Shown here: positions 7,950-15,025 of the stretch, piece after piece
Layout of the letters: each line of letters opens with the position of its first letter
Position numbering within the stretch: position 1 is the stretch's first letter
Source of the DNA: WTFY01 sp965214675
GTDB lineage: Bacteria > Pseudomonadota > Gammaproteobacteria > UBA4575
Assembly (NCBI GenBank): GCA_965214675.1
Contig: OZ243969.1
Span: 1,612,001-1,676,000 of the forward strand
Direction of reading: 5' to 3'
DNA: 64,000 nucleotides
Position numbers and translations under genes: made by a program
Notes under the pieces: generated by a model
Databases searched by the model: none
What the model saw: the letters and a program-made list of their open reading frames with translations, nothing else
What the model was told of the DNA's origin: nothing

Positions 7950-8984
7950 TTATGCTTGTGTGCGTGCAATCATCTTCTCGACCGCATCGGTCGTGTTCAC
8001 GCAGTGAATCCGCACCTGCGGATGTTCTGCCCTGAAGATTCGAAAGATCTCGTCTGCGAAGGCTTGCCCGATCACCGGGATGTCGTTGAAATCGAGCACC
8101 ACCTCCTCGAACCGGTCGATGCGCGAGAGCAGGCGCTTGGCCTGGGATTTTGAAAACAGCTTCTCGCTTCCATGGCGAAGCAGGCCCAGCACCACGTGGG
8201 TCCTGGCGAAGCCCCGACCGGCCTCGTCGCCGGCGTACGCATCGAACACGTCCTGCAGGATACGCGGACTGTCTTCGGGAATCTCCATGCTGATGTTGGT
8301 CCCGCGGGTGGGCGGCATGTTCTCGTCGGTGTCGATCAGCCAGTGCTCGCCATGGGCCTGTTTTTCGAAAAACAGGGTGTCCGACAGGATTCGAAAGGTG
8401 TCGAACATCCTCGATGTAAAAAAGAGGCCCTCGCCACTGTGCTCCGCCCCATCCGAGGTCAGCTGGCCCTTGCTCAACTCAAGCAGGGCGTGGCGCGGGT
8501 CACGCAATTGAAAGTCGTTTTGAATCTTCTGGAATACCCCGATGCCCTCGTCGTAGACATCGATGCGGGTTCGAAGCGCGTTGCGCCACACGCGCACCAC
8601 CATCCCGGGCGAGCCGGAGTGGGTGATCACGTTGTTGACCATTTCCGTGAACCCGTACTGGCAGATGTCCAGCACATTCTCCTTGAGGTTTGTAAGCGCT
8701 GGCAGGGCAGACTCCCTCCACAGGACATCCTCGGCCAGGTCCTCGTGCACGTCGAAGTGGAAAATCTCTTCGACGAAATTGCACAGCGCGAAGCTGCGGT
8801 TTCGGGTCGTGCCACTTGCGCTCAGGCGGCCTTGCTCGATGAGCGCATGAAGATGCCGGGAGATGGCCTGGCGCGTCACGCCAAACTGGTGCGCGGCGAT
8901 CGCGCCGATCTCCTTCGGATGTTCGCTGACGTGGGCGAGGATGAACTCGCGTACTTCCTTCGTGCGTCTGGATGGTCCCCGCAT
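7950..8984 (-). CDS. HTH-GHKL ATPase-DUF4325 protein, GC-rich paralogue
   Basis: This 344-residue protein has the same three-domain architecture as the product of 5363-6406: a winged helix (AHQFGVTRQAISRHLHAL), a GHKL ATPase (FTEMVNNVITHSG, DEGIG, EHSGEG) and a C-terminal STAS-like DUF4325 domain (EVVLDFNDIPVIGQAFADEI). The G1 box is DEGIG rather than DTGIG. The ATG is preceded by AGAAGG. Base composition matches the host, so this copy looks native or long resident. The MetX-like gene lies 182 bp downstream on the same strand and could be cotranscribed. Confidence 0.85.
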   Translation of the reverse strand: MRGPSRRTKEVREFILAHVSEHPKEIGAIAAHQFGVTRQAISRHLHALIEQGRLSASGTTRNRSFALCNFVEEIFHFDVHEDLAEDVLWRESALPALTNLKENVLDICQYGFTEMVNNVITHSGSPGMVVRVWRNALRTRIDVYDEGIGVFQKIQNDFQLRDPRHALLELSKGQLTSDGAEHSGEGLFFTSRMFDTFRILSDTLFFEKQAHGEHWLIDTDENMPPTRGTNISMEIPEDSPRILQDVFDAYAGDEAGRGFARTHVVLGLLRHGSEKLFSKSQAKRLLSRIDRFEEVVLDFNDIPVIGQAFADEIFRIFRAEHPQVRIHCVNTTDAVEKMIARTQA

Positions 8985-9030
8985 GGCACCTTCTGTTCGA
9001 GAGCGTTGATAAACGGATTGTCGATGAATT

Positions 9031-9066
9031 CCGGGCTACTCTAAACATCCCGGTTCAGTTACTCAA
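9031..9066 (-). promoter_or_regulatory. Candidate promoter with inverted repeat, GC-rich regulator
   Basis: On the minus strand TTGAGT (9066-9061) and TAGAGT (9043-9038) are separated by 17 bp, about 55 bp upstream of the ATG. An inverted repeat CCGGG-N13-CCCGG (9031-9053) brackets the -10. Geometry and distance resemble the promoter of the AT-rich paralogue, although the operator sequence differs. Confidence 0.45.
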
Positions 9067-9200
9067 CTTTTACTCACCACCGAAGGGCTGTGAGCACTCG
9101 CCCTTACCCGGGAAAAGAAGTAGAGATAAAGAGTGGGCGCGCACGTACCGGGCACCACCCGCCGCGCGGTTTCAATGAATCCGGGACGGGAGGGTTTGGC

Positions 9201-9596
9201 CTACTGGTAGGTCCCGGTTTTTTGCATCACTTCGATTTCGTATCCGTCCGGATCCTTCATGAAGAAAAACTTGGCGATCACTTCCCCGCCGGGGCTGAAA
9301 TTGACGATGTCCTGGGGCTCGTAGCCCAGCGCCTTGATGCGTTCATGCTCGGCGTCCAGGTCATCGACGACCAGCGCGATATGCCCGTAGCCGTTGCCGT
9401 GGCTATAGGCTTCGGTGCGGCCCTTGTTCAGGGTCAGCTCGATCTCGAAATCGTTCTCGTCGTTGCCCAGATACACCAGGGCAAAGTCGTCAAAATCCAG
9501 GTAGCGTTTTTCCCTGATGTTGAACGCCTTCTCGTAAAATTCCTTGGACCGTTCTACATCCAGTACACGGATCATGGAATGAATCATTTTTGCCAT
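9201..9596 (-). CDS. Glyoxalase I-like VOC-family protein
   Basis: The 131-residue protein is a single vicinal-oxygen-chelate unit pair similar to lactoylglutathione lyase (GloA), which isomerises the methylglyoxal-glutathione adduct. The four expected metal ligands are present: His in MIHSMIRVLD, Glu in FEIELTL, His in YGHIALVVDD and Glu in YEIEVMQ. Length and spacing match GloA (about 130-135). The KNPDG-like loop is KDPDGYEIE. Many VOC proteins look alike, so another dicarbonyl or thiol-adduct substrate is possible. It stands alone. Confidence 0.8.
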   Translation of the reverse strand: MAKMIHSMIRVLDVERSKEFYEKAFNIREKRYLDFDDFALVYLGNDENDFEIELTLNKGRTEAYSHGNGYGHIALVVDDLDAEHERIKALGYEPQDIVNFSPGGEVIAKFFFMKDPDGYEIEVMQKTGTYQ

Positions 9597-9842
9597 TGCC
9601 GTTCACTCGCCTGTTGTATAAACCAATGTGCCTGTGAAGCGCTCGTGCGCCGCCCTTCTATTGTAGGCATTTACCGCCCGGGTATCCACATCCCCCGGCC
9701 TTGCGCATGTCCCTCGTTCAACTCATTTCAGCGCATTGCCCGAAGATCTCTACACGCCAGGGCACGCCCCGCCCATGACCTCGCCCCGTATCATCATGAT
9801 GAGGGGGTGTTATCCTGAATAGGATGTATCCCGGTACCTGCA
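9597..9842. other. Intergenic region, nothing recognised
   Basis: I see no coding sequence, strong promoter or structured RNA in this stretch between the VOC-family gene and the degraded Cys-rich gene. With the pseudogene, it makes the largest gene-poor gap in the window (9597-10159). Confidence 0.4.
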
Positions 9843-10040
9843 ATGATCCTTGAATCCGAACCGACTTGCCCGGTGTACGGCATCAAAAAGATAGAAAGCA
9901 TGCCAAGCATTCCTGTCTGTGGTTTTACGATTGCAAACACTGTCACGCGATGCCCAAGCCCGGCGACTTGCGTGTTTTGCTCCTATGGCTCGGTTCCCTG
10001 CCCTCCCAAGCAGCAGGGTCAAGCAGGGTGCACTGGCTAG
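9843..10040 (+). pseudogene. Frameshifted small Cys-rich (GDCCVFCSYG-type) protein
   Basis: Joining frames recovers a small zinc-ribbon-like protein: SEPTCPVYGIKKIESMP in the first frame, CLWFYDCKHCHAMPKPGD in a second, then CVFCSYGSVPCPPKQ back in the first. As I recall the family, the intact order is CPxCG, MPTDAC.WFY.C..C, KPGDCCVFCSYGSVPCPP. Relative to that, one base is missing near 9907-9913 and two near 9966-9970. The second Cys of CPxCG is also a Tyr. The function of intact relatives is unknown. Two indels plus a lost Cys favour a decayed gene over a single sequencing error. Confidence 0.65.
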
Positions 10041-10159
10041 GGATTATTGGCTGAGCCACTGTCCAGTCGGGTATCAGGCTGCCGTCCAGGCCATTGTGCC
10101 CGCACGGCATTTCCTGTTATACAGACAGCACTGCCTATCAACCCCAGTCGGCGCACCAC

Positions 10160-10987
10160 GTGAATACCGAACCCGACCGCTATGCCGTCATCGGCAACCC
10201 GATCGCCCACAGCCGCTCCCCTGAAATCCACCAGCTGTTCGCAGACCAGACCGGGGAGTGCATCCGCTACGAGAGGCTCCTGGCTGAACCGGGCGGTTTT
10301 GAAGCGGCGGTCAGGCAGTTTTTCGATGCCGGGGGCCGGGGCCTCAACGTGACCCTGCCGTTCAAGGGCGAAGCGTTTGAATTCGCCGCAAAATGTACGG
10401 ATCTTGCCGTGCACGCCGGTGCGGTCAACACCCTGATCGCGCAAGACGACGGCAGCTGCCTTGGCGCCAACACCGACGGTATCGGGTTGTTGCGCGACCT
10501 GAAGAAAACCCTGCGCCTGTCCATCCAAAACAAGCGCCTGCTGATTCTCGGGGCAGGCGGGGCCACCCGCGGCATCCTCGAACCGCTGCTGCAAGAGAAG
10601 CCGCTCGCCCTGGTGATCGCCAACCGCACGCCCGAGCGCGGTGCGGCCCTGGTGGAACACTTCCGTGCCATCGGCCCGATGCAAAGCTGTGCGCTTGATG
10701 CCATCCCCGACGGACCCTACGACCTGATCGTGCATGCCACCTCGGCAGGTCTGCAAGACCAGGCCCTGGAGCTGCCGGACACCCTCGTTGGCCCCGAAAC
10801 CTGCTGCTATGACCTCATCTACAGCGACACGCCGACGCCGTTCATGCGCTGGGCGAAGGACCAGCAGGTGCTGCAGGTCACCGATGGTTTCGGCATGCTG
10901 CTCGAGCAGGCGGCCGAATCGTTCTACCTGTGGCGGGGCAAGCGCCCGGACACCGCCATGGCCTGCAACTACCTGCGACCGCCCTGA
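10160..10987 (+). CDS. aroE: Shikimate dehydrogenase (NADP+)
   Basis: AroE reduces 3-dehydroshikimate to shikimate in aromatic amino acid synthesis. The GTG beginning VNTEPDRYAVIGNPIAHSRSP gives 275 residues, the family norm; no strong ribosome-binding site is visible, and a TTG 66 nt upstream is the alternative. Shikimate-binding serines lie in NPIAHSRSP, the catalytic lysine in NVTLPFKG, the aspartate in GANTDGIG and the NADP loop in LGAGGATRG. The C-terminal GFGMLLEQA is conserved. Its stop overlaps the ubiA start (TGATG), so the two are coupled. Confidence 0.93.
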   Translation: MNTEPDRYAVIGNPIAHSRSPEIHQLFADQTGECIRYERLLAEPGGFEAAVRQFFDAGGRGLNVTLPFKGEAFEFAAKCTDLAVHAGAVNTLIAQDDGSCLGANTDGIGLLRDLKKTLRLSIQNKRLLILGAGGATRGILEPLLQEKPLALVIANRTPERGAALVEHFRAIGPMQSCALDAIPDGPYDLIVHATSAGLQDQALELPDTLVGPETCCYDLIYSDTPTPFMRWAKDQQVLQVTDGFGMLLEQAAESFYLWRGKRPDTAMACNYLRPP

Positions 10988-11877
10988 TGCAAGCGGCCTC
11001 CCCACCCTGGCAAGAGCGCCTGGTCCTGTATGCCCGGCTCATCCGCCTGGACAAGCCGATCGGCATCTACCTGCTGCTGTGGCCGGCCCTGTGGGCACTG
11101 GTGATCGCAGCACAGGGCCTGCCCGATCTTGATATCCTTGCCGTGTTCGTCGCCGGAGTGATCCTGATGCGCTCGGCCGGCTGCGCCATCAATGATTTCG
11201 CCGATCGCGATATCGACCCCCATGTCGCGCGCACCCGGGATCGCCCGCTCGCGCGAAAAGCCCTGCGCCCGCGTGAGGCTGTACTTCTTGCAGGGAGCCT
11301 GTCGGGACTTGCCCTGCTGGGCGCCGTGCTCGTGCTGAACCCGATGACCATCGCCCTGGCGCTGGCCGCAGGCGCCTTGGCGGCCTCTTACCCGTTCATG
11401 AAAAGGCTCCATTCCCTGCCGCAGGTGCACCTCGGCGTGGCCTTCGCCTGGTCCGTGCCAATGGCGTTCACGGCGACCACCGGCGCCTGGCCGGGCATCC
11501 TCGCCTGGGTGCTGTTCGCCGCGGTGATCGTGTGGACCGTGGCCTACGATACCCTGTACGCAATGGCCGATCGCGAGGACGACCTGAAGCTCGGCATCAA
11601 GTCCACTGCAATCCTGTTCGCCTCCGCAGACCGCCTGGCCGTCGGCCTGATGCAGGCGCTGGTGATCGTACTGCTGGCCGGGGCCGGGGTGCTGGGAGGG
11701 CTTGGGCCCGCCTACCACGTGGCGCTTGCCATGGGCGCCTTGCTGTTCGTCTACCAGCAGTCCCTGATCCGTGAGCGCGACCCCGCGCGTTGTCTGCGCG
11801 CTTTCCTGAACAACCAGTATTTCGGCCTGGTGGTGTTTCTCGGCATCGCCTCGCATTACGGGCTGTCGCTGCCTTAA
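10987..11877 (+). CDS. ubiA: 4-hydroxybenzoate polyprenyltransferase
   Basis: UbiA attaches the polyprenyl tail to 4-hydroxybenzoate in the inner membrane, the committed step of ubiquinone synthesis. The ATG overlapping the aroE stop gives 296 residues. The two Asp-rich Mg-pyrophosphate motifs are NDFADRDID and DREDDLKLGIKS, embedded in about eight hydrophobic helices. Both aroE and ubiA draw on the chorismate branch, a reasonable basis for the pairing. No ubiC is seen nearby. Confidence 0.93.
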   Translation: MQAASPPWQERLVLYARLIRLDKPIGIYLLLWPALWALVIAAQGLPDLDILAVFVAGVILMRSAGCAINDFADRDIDPHVARTRDRPLARKALRPREAVLLAGSLSGLALLGAVLVLNPMTIALALAAGALAASYPFMKRLHSLPQVHLGVAFAWSVPMAFTATTGAWPGILAWVLFAAVIVWTVAYDTLYAMADREDDLKLGIKSTAILFASADRLAVGLMQALVIVLLAGAGVLGGLGPAYHVALAMGALLFVYQQSLIRERDPARCLRAFLNNQYFGLVVFLGIASHYGLSLP

Positions 11878-11912
11878 GCCAGGGTCCGCACCGCGCAGGG
11901 GATCGAAAAATA

Positions 11913-11941
11913 CGGGCAAAGCGGTCCCGGTCCGCTATAAT
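11913..11941 (+). promoter_or_regulatory. Possible bioB promoter
   Basis: A perfect -10 TATAAT (11936-11941) lies 62 bp before bioB. The matching -35 position (CGGGCA) is poor. No clear BirA operator is visible here, so biotin control of this operon is not supported by sequence. Confidence 0.4.
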
Positions 11942-12003
11942 TCCATGAAGCCGTCCACAGGCGGACGGGGTCCTCCGATCCAAACAACACGACATCCCGA
12001 CGC

Positions 12004-13002
12004 ATGCCCGAACATTCCGTAGCCGCCGACACGCTTCGCCATGACTGGCAGCGCGAGGAAGTGCTGGCCCTGTATGCGCTGCCGTTCAACGACCTGCTGT
12101 ACCGCGCACACGGCGTGTTCCGCAACTGGCACGACCCCAACAAGGTGCAGATCAGCACCCTGCTGTCGATCAAGACCGGTGCCTGTTCCGAGGACTGCGC
12201 CTACTGTCCGCAAAGCGGTCATTACGACACGGACATCGAGCCGGAACGCCTGCTGTCCCTGGAGGAGGTCGAGCAATCCGCCGCCGCCGCCAAGGCGAGC
12301 GGCGCCTCGCGGTTTTGCATGGGTGCGGCCTGGCGCAACCCCACGGACAGGCACCTGGACGAGGTCATCGAGATGCTGCGCGTGGTGCGCGATGCGGGGC
12401 TTGAAACCTGCATGACGCTCGGCATGCTGACCCGCGAGCAGGCGCAGCGCCTGAAAGCGGCCGGGCTGGACTACTACAACCACAACCTGGACACCTCGCC
12501 CGAGTTTTACGGCAGCATCATCACGACCCGCACCTACCAGGAACGGCTGGATACCCTGGAGCATGTTCGCGAGGCCGGCATCCATGTCTGTTGCGGCGGC
12601 ATCATCGGCATGGGCGAATCGCGCGAGGACCGCACCGGCCTGCTGCTGCAGCTGGCCTGCATGCCCAGCCACCCCGAATCCGTACCCATCAACATGCTGG
12701 TGCAGATCAAGGGCACGCCGCTGTACGGGATCGAGGACCTGGACCCGTTTGAATTCGTGCGCACGATTGCCATTGCGCGCATCCTGATGCCGCAGGCCTA
12801 TGTGCGCCTGTCCGCCGGGCGCGAGGCCATGAACGAGCAGACCCAGGCGCTGTGCTTTTTTGCCGGGGCCAATTCCGTCTTCTACGGGGACACGCTGCTG
12901 ACGGCCAAGAATCCTGCACCGCACAAGGACCAGCGGCTGTTCCACCGTCTCGGTATCGAAGCCGACCAGCTTCCTGCCCCCGAGGCGAGCGAGCCAGCCT
13001 GA
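12004..13002 (+). CDS. bioB: Biotin synthase (radical SAM)
   Basis: BioB inserts sulfur into dethiobiotin using two iron-sulfur clusters. The radical-SAM triad is in GACSEDCAYCPQS (CxxxCxxC) near residues 61-70, and YNHNLDTSPE and the CCGGIIGMGE loop are conserved. Length (332) is normal. bioF follows 16 bp after the stop, so this is a bioBF operon; bioA, bioC, bioD and bioH are not in the window. Confidence 0.96.
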   Translation: MPEHSVAADTLRHDWQREEVLALYALPFNDLLYRAHGVFRNWHDPNKVQISTLLSIKTGACSEDCAYCPQSGHYDTDIEPERLLSLEEVEQSAAAAKASGASRFCMGAAWRNPTDRHLDEVIEMLRVVRDAGLETCMTLGMLTREQAQRLKAAGLDYYNHNLDTSPEFYGSIITTRTYQERLDTLEHVREAGIHVCCGGIIGMGESREDRTGLLLQLACMPSHPESVPINMLVQIKGTPLYGIEDLDPFEFVRTIAIARILMPQAYVRLSAGREAMNEQTQALCFFAGANSVFYGDTLLTAKNPAPHKDQRLFHRLGIEADQLPAPEASEPA

Positions 13003-13018
13003 ACCTGCGCGCTCCTGC

Positions 13019-14197
13019 ATGAAAGAGCTTGCCCCGGAGCTGGATCGGCTGCGCGGAGAGAATCTTTTGCGCACCCGAACGCTGCTGTCCTCCGCACAGC
13101 AGATCGAGCCGGTGATCAACGGGCGCAAGATCCTTTCATTTTGCAGCAACGACTACCTGGGACTTGCCAACCATCCACGCCTGATCGATGCCTACGTGCA
13201 CGCCGCCAGGCGTTTCGGGGTCGGCAGCGGCGCCTCGCACCTCATTACCGGACACCATGAGTCTCACCATGCACTGGAAGAGGAGCTATCGGACTTTTTG
13301 GGCTGCGAGCGCACCTTGTTATTCTCCACCGGCTACATGGCCAACCTGGGCCTCATCGGTGCACTCACCGACCGCGAAACCTGCCTGTTTGAAGATCGGC
13401 TGAACCATGCCTCGCTGATCGATGCCGCGGTGCTGGCACGCGCACGCCTGAAACGCTACGCCCATCGGCACATGGACGCGTTGGCGCAAGCGCTCAAAGC
13501 CGCAGGCGAGGCGGACAAGTTCATTGCCAGTGATGGCGTGTTCAGCATGGACGGCACCGTGGCCCCGGTGGATGCCCTGCAAGACCTTGCGCAGGCGCAC
13601 GATGCGCGCCTGGTGCTTGATGATGCGCATGGCATTGGCGTACTCGGTGCACAGGGCAAAGGCTGCACGGAGGGGCGCCGGGCCGCGGATACCGTGCTGG
13701 TCGGCACCCTGGGCAAGGCCTTCGGGGTCTTCGGCGCCTTTGTCGGTGCGCGCACCGAGGTGATCGAGTGGTGCGTGCAGCGTGCCAGAAGCTATATCTA
13801 CACGACCGCCCTGCCGGCCTCGGTGGCCGAGGCGGCGCGCACGGCCCTGCACCTGATCATCGAGGAAGCCTGGCGTCGAGCGGCCTTGCGCGAGCACGTG
13901 GCCTATTTTCGAGATTGCGCCACACAGACGGGTATTCCACTGACTGACTCCGAGACCCCCATACAGCCCGTGGTGCTCGGTGAGGCGACGGCCGCACTCA
14001 AGGTGAGTCGTGAGTTACTCGATGAGGGCTTGCTGGTGCAGGCGATCCGCCCGCCGACTGTACCCAAATCCCAGGCCCGCCTGCGCATCACTTTCTGCGC
14101 AACCCACAGCCGCACACACATTGACCGCCTGGTGGAGTGCCTGGCCAGAAGCTGTGCAGAGTCAGCCACCCGCCCCCAGCCAGCTGTCGGCGACTAG
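13019..14197 (+). CDS. bioF: 8-amino-7-oxononanoate synthase
   Basis: BioF is a PLP enzyme that condenses pimeloyl-ACP (or -CoA) with L-alanine. The PLP lysine is in GTLGKAFG, the cofactor Asp/His pair in LVLDDAHGIG, and SNDYLGLANHP lies near the N-terminus. At 392 residues it is slightly longer than E. coli BioF. The last 36 bp are shared with the convergent vapC gene, and the final residues (SATRPQPAVGD) are not conserved, so the tail may have been created when the vapBC cassette landed. Confidence 0.94.
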   Translation: MKELAPELDRLRGENLLRTRTLLSSAQQIEPVINGRKILSFCSNDYLGLANHPRLIDAYVHAARRFGVGSGASHLITGHHESHHALEEELSDFLGCERTLLFSTGYMANLGLIGALTDRETCLFEDRLNHASLIDAAVLARARLKRYAHRHMDALAQALKAAGEADKFIASDGVFSMDGTVAPVDALQDLAQAHDARLVLDDAHGIGVLGAQGKGCTEGRRAADTVLVGTLGKAFGVFGAFVGARTEVIEWCVQRARSYIYTTALPASVAEAARTALHLIIEEAWRRAALREHVAYFRDCATQTGIPLTDSETPIQPVVLGEATAALKVSRELLDEGLLVQAIRPPTVPKSQARLRITFCATHSRTHIDRLVECLARSCAESATRPQPAVGD

Positions 14198-14566
14198 TCC
14201 GGGTACGTCCGCCAACTGGCGTGCGCGGTGCGTGACCAGCGGCAGCTCCAGTGCGAGTGCATGGGCGATGACCCATAACTCATTCGCCTGGACTGCGGCG
14301 GCCAGGTGATCGGTGCCTGCACGCAGCCCGGCATAGGCCTGGGCCACGTGTTCATCGAGCGAATACACCTGCACCGCGCTCAGGAAATCGAGCAGCGCTT
14401 CGTGGTTGCGCCGGCGCCCGTTCCCAGGGGACTGCAGCACCCCGGTTTCCAGTTCACCCACCACCACGGTCGACACGCGGCAGTCCCGTATCGGGGCTTG
14501 CGGGATGACCTGCGGGGATCGCATCAGCAGATGCACGCAGTGCACCGTGTCAAGCATGCAGACCAT
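14162..14566 (-). CDS. vapC: VapC-like PIN-domain toxin, altered active site
   Basis: The start overlaps the vapB stop by one base (TGATG), giving 134 residues. PIN-domain landmarks are recognisable: MLDT with the first Asp, VVVGELETG with the Glu, and NELWVIAHALAL, VPGL and DSW toward the C-terminus. Relative to typical VapC, the Asn of LDTN is Val, the Asp of NDLWIAAHA is Glu and the Asn of the LVTNN motif is His. VapC proteins cleave tRNA or rRNA; the substitutions may weaken the metal site. Its 3' end overlaps convergent bioF by 36 bp. Confidence 0.8.
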   Translation of the reverse strand: MVCMLDTVHCVHLLMRSPQVIPQAPIRDCRVSTVVVGELETGVLQSPGNGRRRNHEALLDFLSAVQVYSLDEHVAQAYAGLRAGTDHLAAAVQANELWVIAHALALELPLVTHRARQLADVPGLVADSWLGAGG

Positions 14567-14811
14567 CAGCCATCCTCTCCCGGCACATCCCGGGCACAAA
14601 GTGTGAGTACGGTCGTACCGAGACTGGCATAGGGTCGAGTCGAACCCGACCAGTATGCCTCCCAGCTCTCAAAGCGCGGACCAAGAACGAGGTGGCGTCC
14701 GAATTGGCGTACGGTCACTTCACTGCACCCGGAGGGAAAACGGAATCTTTTCGGCAGGCGCACGGCCTGGGAGGGACCGGACATGAACACTTTTGCGGTG
14801 TCGGGTTTCAT
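14566..14811 (-). CDS. vapB: VapB-like (VagC/AbrB-fold) antitoxin
   Basis: An 81-residue antitoxin. The N-terminal swapped-hairpin AbrB-like domain is diagnostic: AKVFMSGPSQAVRLPKRFRF closely follows the VapB/VagC consensus. I start at MKPDTAK, which has GGAG about 7 nt upstream; an upstream TTG would add four residues. The C-terminal half (ESWEAYWSGS) would contact the toxin. The AT-rich palindromic tract just upstream is the likely operator for conditional autorepression. Confidence 0.85.
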   Translation of the reverse strand: MKPDTAKVFMSGPSQAVRLPKRFRFPSGCSEVTVRQFGRHLVLGPRFESWEAYWSGSTRPYASLGTTVLTLCARDVPGEDG

Positions 14812-14850
14812 GACTGTCTCCAAAATCAGCGAGAAGTTCTAGTCAGAGTT

Positions 14851-14880
14851 TATCATATATATATTAAATATATATTTATG
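14851..14880. promoter_or_regulatory. AT-rich palindromic operator/promoter region of vapBC
   Basis: A run of alternating A and T contains the perfect 14 bp palindrome TAAATATATATTTA (14865-14878), about 55 bp upstream of vapB. The surrounding genes are GC-rich, so the tract stands out. Its position suits an operator for the VapBC complex; exact -35 and -10 elements cannot be assigned in such sequence. Confidence 0.5.
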
Positions 14881-15025
14881 AGATGCACTGCGATCCCGTG
14901 GCGTGTGCAGCACTGGGCAGGCAACAGTAAATGTGTGCCTGCGGGCCGGGAAATGGTGATACATTAGATAGCACGCGAATACTCCCTATTGGACGATTTG
15001 AAATTCTCAAACAGCCGGACCTGAG

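Noticed and set aside
10151..10166. CACGTG-containing sites outside recF as parS
   Set aside because: Sites such as GCACCACGTGAATACC match only the central bases and lack the GTTTC/GAAAC arms.
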